Below, in pieces: positions 42,987-51,945 of a stretch of DNA of 64,000 bases (positions are counted from its first letter, which is position 1; the number at the start of each line of letters is the position of its first letter). The position numbers and the translations under genes were made by a program. Where the stretch lies: assembly GCA_947575605.1 (NCBI GenBank), contig CANPNZ010000006.1, positions 1-64,000 of the forward strand, read 5' to 3'. The stretch comes from an uncultured Clostridium sp. (GTDB lineage Bacteria > Bacillota > Clostridia > TANB77 > CAG-508). The notes beneath the pieces are model-generated. The model saw nothing but the letters and a program-made list of their open reading frames with translations, was not told where the DNA came from and searched no databases.

Positions 42987-43493
42987 TTGAACATAAGTGA
43001 TGAATTAAATAAATTAAATAATAATCAACGACAAGAATTAGAAAAATGGTTTGTTGAACAAATATATAAACTAAATAAAGTTAATAAAAATGAACAACTT
43101 AATTATGTACCATATGTAACAAGAAAACAAGTCGTATGGGTAGATTTTGGAGTTAATATTGGTCAAGAATTAAATCACTCACATCCTGCTATTGTATTAT
43201 ATTCAAGACCAAATGTTGGTACTGTATTGGTTGCTCCATTAACAAGTAAGCCAAACGAATCTGACGTTATTATTGATATTGGAGAAATAGAAAATTTTGA
43301 AGGATTTTCATATTGCAAAATAGATCAATTAAGAGCAGTTAGCAAACTTAGAATACAAACTAAAAAGCATGATGGTAAATATTATAATAACCTAAACTTA
43401 AAAACTGGTGTATATTCTAATCCTGAAGTAAGTACTGAACAAATAAGCTTAATAGATCAAGCTATTCAAGAATTAAAATATAAATCTAAATAA
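42987..43493 (+). CDS. PemK/MazF-family toxin-like protein (TTG start)
   Basis: KQVVWVDFGVNIGQELNHSHPAIVLYSRPNVGTVLVAPLTSKPNESD; RBS gaggaggc. Confidence 0.8.
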   Translation: MNISDELNKLNNNQRQELEKWFVEQIYKLNKVNKNEQLNYVPYVTRKQVVWVDFGVNIGQELNHSHPAIVLYSRPNVGTVLVAPLTSKPNESDVIIDIGEIENFEGFSYCKIDQLRAVSKLRIQTKKHDGKYYNNLNLKTGVYSNPEVSTEQISLIDQAIQELKYKSK

Positions 43494-43656
43494 AAATACT
43501 TATTGTATCAACTAAAGTGCTTCATATTTTCAGCTCACAAGCCTTGCAAAATTATGTAAATTATGGTATTATATAGATACAGTCTTTTTGTTAATCCTCT
43601 TTTTCATCATATGGGTATGCAGGAAGATTAGTAAAAAATTTTAGGAGGAATCGACG

Positions 43657-44505
43657 ATGATTAGAAATTACAATGGAAATGTAAATCGTTCAGCAATGAG
43701 GGATTTACGGAAGTTATGCGATGTAAATGCTGAGAATGAAAGAATTTTGTTTGAAGCATTCGACCAGAAAGGTGAGGTATCTGTTTACGAGAATCTTGAT
43801 CCTTTTACAGGTTGTCCTGATGAAATGTCAGATGTTGTAACCATGAAAAGCGCAGCTGAAATCAAAGAATACCTTAAGAAAGATTTTATTAGAAGAGTAG
43901 AAGGGTATTTAAATCACAGAAAGCCCGCTGAGGACTATCTGCTGAGTGCTCTGATTGAGTTTGTCAAGGAAAACGGCAGATTTCCTGAAAAAGATGGTAT
44001 GAGGCAATTAGAAAAAAATGCAGAAGAAAAGAGAATTGCTGAATTACCTTCTGAGGCTATAACTGCTCCTAAAGAAATAACAGAGCAAGACATGGCAAGG
44101 GAAATTCTGGAGTTAGCAGAGGAAATCATGGAGTCTCGAAGGGAAAATAACCCCGATGACATTGTGGTTCGAGTTGAGCCTTATCCTGAATCTTATGGGA
44201 TTGATACTGAAGAGTTTCAAGGGAATATCTTACATGAGAGATATTACGGCTCAAAGGATTTTCATGATTACAGATGTGCAATAAGAATAAAAGGCTACCA
44301 CGATGTTGAAACTATCACAATCGGCTATTGTTACAGTAGCAGTAATGAAGTATATGTTAATGCTGAAGACTTTTGTGATAAAGAGCTTGATGTTCCTGTA
44401 ACAAGTTATCTCATAACTATTCATAAAAGTATGGTTGAGATGGCAAAAGCAGAAGGCATCGAGTTTACCAGTGAAATCGATTACGACAAATTTCAGGCAT
44501 CATAA
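43657..44505 (+). CDS. Hypothetical mobile-element protein with less AT-rich composition
   Basis: RBS aggaggaatcgacg; composition differs from neighbours; contains in-frame CGG at 43708. Confidence 0.7.
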   Translation: MIRNYNGNVNRSAMRDLRKLCDVNAENERILFEAFDQKGEVSVYENLDPFTGCPDEMSDVVTMKSAAEIKEYLKKDFIRRVEGYLNHRKPAEDYLLSALIEFVKENGRFPEKDGMRQLEKNAEEKRIAELPSEAITAPKEITEQDMAREILELAEEIMESRRENNPDDIVVRVEPYPESYGIDTEEFQGNILHERYYGSKDFHDYRCAIRIKGYHDVETITIGYCYSSSNEVYVNAEDFCDKELDVPVTSYLITIHKSMVEMAKAEGIEFTSEIDYDKFQAS

Positions 44506-44533
44506 TGTTTTCACAAATAACAGTAATTTCGGC

Positions 44534-44561
44534 AAAAAGCAGTGTTCTTCACTGCTTTTTG
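44534..44561 (+). terminator. Rho-independent terminator
   Basis: AAAAAGCAGTG-ttctt-CACTGCTTTTT. Confidence 0.85.
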
Positions 44562-44588
44562 TGTTGTCTAACATGTTTTTAAACTATC

Positions 44589-45881
44589 TTATCTAACTCT
44601 ATCTTTCTTCTTTTTTTCTTGTTCTTTTTCGGCTTGTTTTCGTTCTTCTTCTAGCTTTTGATGAAGTTGAAATTGCTTAATTCTTTCTAACCTTAATTCT
44701 ATATTATTGCACTGTTTTACTTCTTCAGCAAGTGGTGTTATTTTTTTAGAAATTTCTACAATTTGATTTTCAATAGTTTCTTTATCTTCATCTGTTTTGG
44801 CTCTTTTATGCTTTTTCCATAAACTTTCCCTTTCACTTTTTAGTGGATTAATTTTTTCATAAACTGACTTTTGATAATCCAGCAGTTCTTGTTCTGTATT
44901 GATATTATTTTTACACACAAATCTAACTTGTTTAGAAAATTCATCCATTTTCTTAATTGCACTTATTAATTCTGGTGTCATTTTAGTTATATTAGGTTTT
45001 GAAACGATTTCTATATTGATACCGAGTAATTTCTCATAGTGAAAAATTAAATATGAAATAGAGCCTTTAAATTGCAAATGCTTTTGTTTTTCATTGTTAT
45101 ATCTTTCATAACTTCTGTTAGCTAATAAATATGGAGCTGGAGAATATGGATATTCGGGCTGTGTTTCTAATATTCTTTTATAAATATTTTCTTTTGAGTA
45201 ATTATTTCCAAATTGCCTCTCAAGTCTAGTATTTCGTTTATATGGCTCTCTTCTTATAGACAATGTTTCATTTTTATCTGTAACAATATAATCTAAATCT
45301 TGTAGTATTTTAATAAATTCGTTATAATCTTTAGCATTTGCTATTGCATATTCAATAGAATCTTTCATTAGTTCTTTATACAAACTACTTGTAGCATATT
45401 TATTATATTTTTCTTCTTGCTTTAAAACATTCAATCCATATTCTTCACAAAGTTTATCTGAAGTTTTTCTCATTATTGCATAGTCTTTCTTTGTATTACA
45501 AAACCTCTTACCATCTAAAAATGAAACAGAGTTTAAAACAAAATGGTTGTGTAGGTTATCTGTGTTTAGATGAGTAGAAACTACTACTTGAAATTTATCT
45601 CCCCATAGTTCTTCAGCAAGTTTAATTCCAATTTCATGTGCTTGTTCTGGTGTTACTTCTCCTTTTACAAAAGATTGTACTCCATGAAAACATTGTATTC
45701 CTGTTGTCTTGAAAAATTGCTTTTTAATATTTCTCATTTCTTGTAGAGCAGTATCAGGCATACAATTTATGCCTGATACATATAATTTTTCTTCTGTCTT
45801 TTCTCCATTAATTGCATAATTTATTGTAAAATCTAATCTATCTTTTACTTTCCATATTTTTGTTATTGCCATCTTATACAT
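44589..45881 (-). CDS. Relaxase/mobilization protein (MobA/VirD2-like)
   Basis: FHGVQSFVKGEVTPEQAHEIGIKLAEELWGDKFQVVVSTHLNTDNLHNHFVLNSVSF (HxDxxHxH-type). Confidence 0.93.
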   Translation of the reverse strand: MYKMAITKIWKVKDRLDFTINYAINGEKTEEKLYVSGINCMPDTALQEMRNIKKQFFKTTGIQCFHGVQSFVKGEVTPEQAHEIGIKLAEELWGDKFQVVVSTHLNTDNLHNHFVLNSVSFLDGKRFCNTKKDYAIMRKTSDKLCEEYGLNVLKQEEKYNKYATSSLYKELMKDSIEYAIANAKDYNEFIKILQDLDYIVTDKNETLSIRREPYKRNTRLERQFGNNYSKENIYKRILETQPEYPYSPAPYLLANRSYERYNNEKQKHLQFKGSISYLIFHYEKLLGINIEIVSKPNITKMTPELISAIKKMDEFSKQVRFVCKNNINTEQELLDYQKSVYEKINPLKSERESLWKKHKRAKTDEDKETIENQIVEISKKITPLAEEVKQCNNIELRLERIKQFQLHQKLEEERKQAEKEQEKKKKDRVR

Positions 45882-46221
45882 CTACCTTCTTTTTAGATAC
45901 AACATAAACTTCTTGTAAACTTAAAACTAAATCTTCTATTTTATGTGCTAGTGATACATATTTATCATTATTAACATACCCATAACGATTACATGCTCTT
46001 GCAATTTGATTTAAGTTTGTTGCCATACCTCTTAACTGGGAAAGTACTTCATAAAATTTTTCATCTGGTTTTTCTTTTAGCTGATAATCTAAAATTATTT
46101 TTCTAAAAAATTCTGATTTGTTTAATCCAGATTTTTTAACTTTCTCATTCAGAATTTGGTTTTCATCTTCATTTAAAAACACATTGATTTTTATATTTCT
46201 ATTTCTCATTTTTACAATCAT
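45874..46221 (-). CDS. MobC-like relaxosome protein
   Basis: INVFLNEDENQILNEKVKKSGLNKSEFFRKII ribbon-helix-helix plus LRGMATNLNQIARACNRYG. Confidence 0.85.
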   Translation of the reverse strand: MIVKMRNRNIKINVFLNEDENQILNEKVKKSGLNKSEFFRKIILDYQLKEKPDEKFYEVLSQLRGMATNLNQIARACNRYGYVNNDKYVSLAHKIEDLVLSLQEVYVVSKKKVDV

Positions 46222-46285
46222 TCCTTTCTCGCCTTCGCTTCACTCAGTCTGCGAAAGGCACAAATCTGTATTAAAAATTCTTTTA

Positions 46286-46314
46286 TTGCAATAGTTACCA
46301 TAATTTGCTATAAT
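46286..46314 (+). promoter_or_regulatory. Sigma-A-like promoter reading into the IS110 5' noncoding region
   Basis: TTGCAA - 17 nt - TATAAT. Confidence 0.6.
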
Positions 46315-46319
46315 ATTCT

Positions 46320-46560
46320 TAGATGTATAGATAGACTGAAGAGCACGTCGGGAGGAGTGGCGAATAATTACCACTATTTTGTAATTATATCCCGTATTTT
46401 TATATGTGACGCGTACCTTTTAAGCACAAATGAGTGCAACATATCCTACTAAAATGTAGGTGGAGTGCGTAACCTTATCTTTGTATTTAACAAAGTCCGT
46501 TAATCTAGCTGGGTACACATAGTAAATGTCTATACATCTTTTTTATTTTTTACAGGAGGT
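46320..46560 (+). ncRNA. Candidate IS110 bridge RNA in 5' noncoding region
   Basis: ~240-nt structured noncoding sequence between promoter and transposase; CGGGA..GTGG..CCAC..TCCCG stem with internal loop, second GCGTACC...stem with CTACtaaaatGTAG hairpin. Confidence 0.6.
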
Positions 46561-46567
46561 AACTATT

Positions 46568-47810
46568 GTGTTAAACATTTGTTACAATACTTGTTGTGGT
46601 ATTGACGTTCACAAAAAAATGTTAGTTGCTACAATTGCTACTACAAATGAACGTAAAGTTACCACTTATCAAACCAAACAATTTTCAACTTTTACTAATG
46701 ATATTAAAAAACTTAAGCAATGGCTTATCGATAACAATTGTAAAGATATTTGTATGGAATCCACTGGAAAGTATTGGATTCCTATTTTTAACATTTTAGA
46801 AGATACTTGCAATGTTACAATCACTCACCCTAAATATGTTAAAGCAATTCAACGGTAAGAAAACTGATACTAAAGATTCTGTATGGATTGCCGATATATT
46901 TAAGCATGGACTTGTTGAAGGTAGCTTTATGCCACCTCTTGACATTAGACAATTACGTGACTTAATGCGTTATCGCTTGAAACTCGTCTACTGCAAATCT
47001 TCTGAAAAGAATAGATTTCAAAATTCTTTGACTGTATCTAATATCATGATTTCTAATATCGTTACAGATACTTTTGGCAAAACCTCTAAATCTATTTTAG
47101 AATTAATTCTTTCTAAAGAAGATAATGTTTCTCTTGAAGAAATTACTCCTCTTCTTAGAAAAAATTTAAAGTCAACTCCTGAAGAAATTTTAGAAGCTGT
47201 TCAAGGTAATCTTACGCATGAACAAAATTCTAAAATGAAAATTTGCCTTGACCATTATGATACTCTTATTGAATGTATTGACAATATCGAGAAAGCTGTT
47301 TTACCTTTAATTTTACCTTATCAAAATCAAATTAATTTGATTCTAACTGTACCAGGTATTAGAGATATTTCTGCAATCACTATATTTTCAGAAATTGGTC
47401 CAAATATGTCAGTTTTCAAAGATGCTGAACATTTATGCTCTTGGGCTGGTCTTACCCCACAGTGCAATGAAAGTGCTGGCAAGAAAAAGTCTGTACATAT
47501 TAGCAGAGCTGGTGTTTATATTAAGCCTCTTCTAGTTCAATGTGCTAACAATGCCGTTCGTGATAAAAGCTGTCCTTATTTCAAATTGCGTTATGACGCT
47601 ATTAAAAAGCGTAGAGGTCATAAACGTGCAATTATCGCTATTGCTAGAATGCTACTTACTTGCATCTATCAAATGCTTTCTAAAAACGTACCTTTTAATT
47701 TTGAAATTTATGAGCAATTAACACAGAAGAATTTTAAATCTAAAGCTCAAAAGCTAAATATCAATAATGCTATTAAGTTTTTAGAAGCTCAAGGCTACAA
47801 AGTTAGCTAG
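46568..47810 (+). CDS. IS110-family transposase/recombinase, split by a +1 shift at CGG (46853-46855)
   Basis: ORFs 46526-46858 and 46812-47810 join as KYVKAIQ-GKKTDTKDSVWIADIF; CGIDVHKK, ILTVPGIRDISAITIFSEIG, FAGLTP-like SWAGLTP motifs; GTG start with RBS ggaggt. Confidence 0.88.
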
Positions 47811-48034
47811 TTTTTTATATTAAATTGTTTGGTGTAAATTAAATACTCTTTCTTTTAAAAAGTGCTATTTTTAGGACTTTTATTTCTTATGGACTTTTTA
47901 CTATATTATTTTTCAACCTTTCATCTCGCTTTCTGTTTTTTCTTATTAGGGTTTGGGACTTGTCCCATTCTTGTTGGTATTTGTGGCGTGAGTACAAATA
48001 CGTTGCTTGCATATTCAAGAAATCTACAGAGTAC

Positions 48035-48385
48035 TCACTTCAAAATACCAAGCTTTTTAAAGAAAAAGTATACTTCTTTACCACCTAAAAAGAAAATTTC
48101 TCTTTCTTCTATTGATTGCATATCGTAATAAATTTGTACCAATTTTGAAAGTGCAAAGCATTCTTCATTTGATAAATTTCTGTCTTTAATATCTCCTTCT
48201 AATACCCAAGTTAAATTTTCATTTTGTTCTAATATTTTGTTATATTCGTTTTTTAACTCTGCATATTTTTCATTATTATCTTTTAAATATTTTCTACTAT
48301 TTTCTAAATAGTCTTCAAACATATCTTCATATTCTTTATAAAAACTTTCTATTTTTTCCATAACTTTAACCTCCATTTTAAACAT
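48035..48385 (-). CDS. Hypothetical mobile-element protein
   Basis: ORF with RBS, in cluster with Rep-like gene. Confidence 0.5.
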   Translation of the reverse strand: MFKMEVKVMEKIESFYKEYEDMFEDYLENSRKYLKDNNEKYAELKNEYNKILEQNENLTWVLEGDIKDRNLSNEECFALSKLVQIYYDMQSIEEREIFFLGGKEVYFFFKKLGILK

Positions 48386-48773
48386 AGATTAATTCATTAA
48401 ATATAATTTCTTCTACACGATTTTTTATATTATTCATTCTGCAAACCCATTCCATTTGATTAGTTGCTTTTAATTCTTCAGTTACATTTTCTTGTTCTAT
48501 AAATTGTTTCATTAACAAATTAAATCTTTCATTTGCTGTTTTATCTATCTCTAATAAATGACTTCTTAATTTGTTTTCAACCCATAAAATTGTATAATCT
48601 ACTTTTTTATGCTCTAGCAAATACTTTAATCTTAACTTTCCATATTTACCAAGTTCATTAGCTTTTACACTAGCTGAATCAACTAAATTTGGAAAGTAAT
48701 AATCACCTTTTCTTATATACTCAATTCCAGTTTTTTCATCTATAAATCTTTCTTTTAATTCATTATTATTCAT
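48378..48773 (-). CDS. Hypothetical mobile-element protein
   Basis: ORF with RBS (aggagaaatt), overlaps next gene start. Confidence 0.55.
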   Translation of the reverse strand: MNNNELKERFIDEKTGIEYIRKGDYYFPNLVDSASVKANELGKYGKLRLKYLLEHKKVDYTILWVENKLRSHLLEIDKTANERFNLLMKQFIEQENVTEELKATNQMEWVCRMNNIKNRVEEIIFNELIYV

Positions 48774-48790
48774 ATCTAATTTCTCCTTTT

Positions 48791-49345
48791 TTAATTTTCA
48801 TACAAATTATTTGCATATAAGAAGTCTAAATCATCATAATGCCTTTGTTCATAGTTCTGAAAACTATATTTGCCTTTTCCTTTATAGTTATAATTATTAT
48901 TGTTATAGTTAGGTCGTAAATTTTCCGTGTCGTGAATCGTAGATTTTACGATTCGGGACTCGTAATTTTTACGAATCAGTTTTATTAAATCTTCATCATG
49001 TTCTATTTTTCCAACATAGATTAAATTAGGCTTATTAGCTCCTTGCTTTTTCTCATTTATTAATTTACATTCTTTTAATTGATTAAATGCTTTTGTAACA
49101 GTTTTATCAGATAAATTTAGTTTTTCTTGAACTTCTTTTCTTGTAAATATTAAGAAAACTTTTTCATCTTCATCAACCCAATTATTTCTAGCTGATAATG
49201 TTAGTCTATTTAGTAAAAATCCATAAAGAATTTTACTGTCTGAATTTAACTTATCTTTATATTTTGGATTGAAGAATAATTCCATTGGTATTTGATAATA
49301 TAAATGTTCAAAGCATTCATTAGCTTTATAGGGTATAAATTCCAT
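48791..49345 (-). CDS. Replication initiator protein A-like winged-helix protein
   Basis: YQIPMELFFNPKYKDKLNSDSKILYGFLLNRLTLSARNNWVDEDEKVFLIFTRKEVQEKLNLSDKTVTKAFNQL. Confidence 0.85.
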   Translation of the reverse strand: MEFIPYKANECFEHLYYQIPMELFFNPKYKDKLNSDSKILYGFLLNRLTLSARNNWVDEDEKVFLIFTRKEVQEKLNLSDKTVTKAFNQLKECKLINEKKQGANKPNLIYVGKIEHDEDLIKLIRKNYESRIVKSTIHDTENLRPNYNNNNYNYKGKGKYSFQNYEQRHYDDLDFLYANNLYEN

Positions 49346-49577
49346 TTTTCATCCTTTCTGATAAATGGAATAGGAATAATAATAAATAAAGGGAGTATTT
49401 GATAGAACTATCAAAGATTAAAAATTTTCCCGACATGTAATCCCGACATTTTATATACATTTTAGGGTATTTTTTAGAACTTTTTAAAACTGTTCCAAAG
49501 TACCTATAAAGAGTAGGATTTTGCCGAAATTACGCAAAAAAATACAAGTTAGAAATCTGATTTCTAACTTGATATTT

Positions 49578-49666
49578 TGGTGCAGATGGCCGGAATCGAA
49601 CCGGCACGAGGTTTAACCCTCGCAGGATTTTAAGTCCTGTGCGTCTACCAGTTCCGCCACATCTGC
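49578..49666 (-). tRNA. tRNA-Leu (anticodon UAA), CCA encoded
   Basis: Acceptor GCAGATG/CATCTGC-A-CCA, anticodon loop CTTAAAA, long variable arm, T arm GGTTCGATTCC. Confidence 0.95.
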
Positions 49667-49814
49667 ATAAAAATTGAACTGGTTATTATGAAATACAAGT
49701 GATATTATAATATGTTGATTTTTTTTTGTCAATACATTTTTTCAAATTTTTAAAATAATTTAAAATCCAGTGGAAATACATACTACTATATTATTTCCAA
49801 CTGAATTTTCTTAA

Positions 49815-50387
49815 TTAATCATTGGTTCCTGTACCATCAAATGGTATAAACTTGTTAACTACACTCTCTGGTTGAATTTCCTCAGCACGGAACATCATAA
49901 ATGATGTATTTATTTTGTTTTCCACCAATTGTTCTACTTCTTCTTGTGTAGCATGTTCTGCTAAAACTAATTCACTCACTAAAATTTGTTTGGCATTGTT
50001 TAGCATTTTCTTTTCTCCAGTTGATAATCCTTTTTCTTTTTGTTTAAAGCTTAAATTTCTTACCACATCAGCTACTTCATAAATGTCTCCGCTTTTCATT
50101 TTATCCATATTATCTCTATATCTTTTGTTCCAATTTTTATCCATTTCTGTTTCATCTTTTTCTAGTATTCCAATTACTTTATCGGCTGAACTTTTATCTA
50201 TTATATTTCTTACGCCTACTGTTTCTGCCTTTGCTGTTGGTATCATTACTTTTACTTCACCTGGCATTTTCAATATGTAATAAGATTGTTTCTCTCCTAA
50301 AATATCTTTTTCTTCTATTGAATCGATTACCCCTGCTCCATGCATTGGGTATACTATTTTGTCTCCTACATTAAACATGTAAGTCAA
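49815..50387 (-). CDS. CarD-family transcriptional regulator
   Basis: MFNVGDKIVYPMHGAGVIDSIEEKDILGEKQSYYILKMPG; NWNKRYRDNMDKMKSGDIYEVADVVRNL. Confidence 0.93.
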   Translation of the reverse strand: MTYMFNVGDKIVYPMHGAGVIDSIEEKDILGEKQSYYILKMPGEVKVMIPTAKAETVGVRNIIDKSSADKVIGILEKDETEMDKNWNKRYRDNMDKMKSGDIYEVADVVRNLSFKQKEKGLSTGEKKMLNNAKQILVSELVLAEHATQEEVEQLVENKINTSFMMFRAEEIQPESVVNKFIPFDGTGTND

Positions 50388-50487
50388 CTCCTTTCAGCGC
50401 TTCTGGCAAAAAAAGATAATAAAGTTATCGTAAAATTATAGCATTAAATAACTTTATTGGATTTTTTAACCATTTTTATTATACAAC

Positions 50488-50526
50488 AAAAAATGATAAA
50501 AGTCAAAGCCTTTATCATTCTTTTTC
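50488..50526 (-). terminator. Rho-independent terminator (downstream of dut)
   Basis: AATGATAAAgg/ctTTTATCATT hairpin with T-tract on the minus strand. Confidence 0.65.
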
Positions 50527-50583
50527 TCCTTGTATTTTGTCTCTATCCCGCTATTCTCTAAGTATAAATTTTTTTAATTTTTT

Positions 50584-51045
50584 TTATTTGTTAGTAGAAC
50601 CAAATCCCCCTACTCTTTCTCCTTGTGCCTCATCATTATCTACAATTAGGTACTTTTGGAAGATGGCTTGTCCGATTGCCTCTCCTTTTTTTATGGTTAC
50701 CTCTTCTTCTTTCATATTATAAAAAGCAAACATAAAATGTCCATCATTATCTGGATTTCCATAATAATCTTTATCAATGACACCTACACTATTTGCCATG
50801 ATTAATCCTTTTTTCTTTGGATTCGAACTTCTGTTATATAACATCATAACTTCATCTTCTTGCATATACGCTTTTAATCCTGTTTTTACTAAAGTAGGAT
50901 GCATTCCCTTTTTAAAGCTTGGTATTACTACATCTTCTGCTGCTTCTATGTCATATCCAGCTGAATATTTTGTTTTTCTTACTGGTAAATTGATTTGACT
51001 TTGTTCAAATCCTTTTGCTATTTCAAATCCTCTTAATTTTTCCAT
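50584..51045 (-). CDS. dut: dUTP diphosphatase
   Basis: SAGYDIEAAEDVVIP, VGVIDKDYYGNPDNDGHF, GEAIGQAIFQ, RVGGFGSTNK. Confidence 0.93.
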   Translation of the reverse strand: MEKLRGFEIAKGFEQSQINLPVRKTKYSAGYDIEAAEDVVIPSFKKGMHPTLVKTGLKAYMQEDEVMMLYNRSSNPKKKGLIMANSVGVIDKDYYGNPDNDGHFMFAFYNMKEEEVTIKKGEAIGQAIFQKYLIVDNDEAQGERVGGFGSTNK

Positions 51046-51244
51046 TTTTTCCTCCCTATTTATGAAAAATGCCTCTTCTTTTTACTTGTTTGCATTTTTC
51101 ACTTTCCTATTTTCCTTATTTTTTCATAAATCCAATGGATTGTCAATATTTATTTTCTTTAAGTTTCGATTTTTTTCGTAAGGTTAGCTCCCACGTCTGG
51201 GCGTAAAATATGGTTATTTTGAATAAATGATGAATGTGACCGAA

Positions 51245-51300
51245 ATAAGATTAGGAATTCTTAATCATTTTACGGTAAGAGTTCAAGTTTGTCTTGGATT
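51245..51300 (+). repeat. Partial copy (5' half) of family B structured element
   Basis: GAATTCTTAATCATTTTACGGTAAGAGTTCAAG aligns with GAAATTCTTAATTCATTTTATGGAAAGAGTTCACG of 23.0 kb copy; apical CAAGtttgtCTTG. Confidence 0.5.
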
Positions 51301-51488
51301 TAAGTTTCGGTTTCTTGCAAGGGGTGCTTATCATATATAATTTTCGAAACACTGTGTAAGCGACCAAACGAGCTATGCGAGTGCGATTGGAGCAACCAAC
51401 CAATTTTTCTTTATTTTTGGTGGTTGCGACACACAAAGTGTGAAAAAATTATATATGATAAGCACCCCTTGCAAGAAACCGAAACTTA
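51301..51488. repeat. 44-bp perfect inverted repeat with ~100-nt interior hairpins
   Basis: 51301-51344 TAAGTTTCGGTTTCTTGCAAGGGGTGCTTATCATATATAATTTT is exact reverse complement of 51445-51488. Confidence 0.92.
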
Positions 51489-51497
51489 ACTATTTTC

Positions 51498-51932
51498 TTA
51501 TAAATTAGAAATATTTTCTAAAAATTTTTCTTTTATCTCTAATGGCAATAACAAGATATTTTTGACATCTTCTTTCTTTACAATCTCAGGAATATATTTG
51601 CCACTATCAATATAATGAGGATCATTTGAAAACTCTGGGCCCTCTCCTGTTCCAAATTCTCCACTTACATATTCACACAAATAAAAAATCTCTTTTTGAT
51701 GGAATTTATCGGAATAAATTTCATATAGTTTTTTAACTACTTTGACATCAATTCCAAATTCTTCTTTTATCTCCCTAATCGTTCCTTCTTCTGGTGTTTC
51801 TCCTTCTTCTAATCCACCACCTGGAAAAGTATAATATTCTTGATAATCTTTCCTTTTTACTACCCCTTTTCGATGCATAAAAGCAAATCCATCTCCCATA
51901 GGAATAATTCCTGCTACTCTAATTCTATCCAT
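51498..51932 (-). CDS. NUDIX hydrolase
   Basis: GGGLEEGETPEEGTIREIKEEFGI Nudix box; likely start MDRIRVAG with RBS ggagag. Confidence 0.92.
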   Translation of the reverse strand: MDRIRVAGIIPMGDGFAFMHRKGVVKRKDYQEYYTFPGGGLEEGETPEEGTIREIKEEFGIDVKVVKKLYEIYSDKFHQKEIFYLCEYVSGEFGTGEGPEFSNDPHYIDSGKYIPEIVKKEDVKNILLLPLEIKEKFLENISNL

Positions 51933-51945
51933 CTTAAACACTCTC

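Larger units (their letters stand above)
46320..47860 (+). mobile_element. IS110-family insertion sequence (boundaries approximate)
   Basis: DEDD transposase plus upstream noncoding RNA region; ends not precisely resolved. Confidence 0.7.
38955..49588. mobile_element. Integrative mobilizable element in tRNA-Leu(UAA) (~10.6 kb)
   Basis: 13-bp direct repeats TTTGGTGCAGATG at 38955-38967 and 49576-49588 (tRNA 3' end); contains integrase, excisionase-like, relaxase, MobC-like and Rep-like genes. Confidence 0.85.

Noticed and set aside
46805-46870. Conventional -1 programmed frameshift of an IS transposase
   Set aside because: No A-rich slippery heptamer at the junction; the required shift is +1 at CGG, identical to the sites in host genes.
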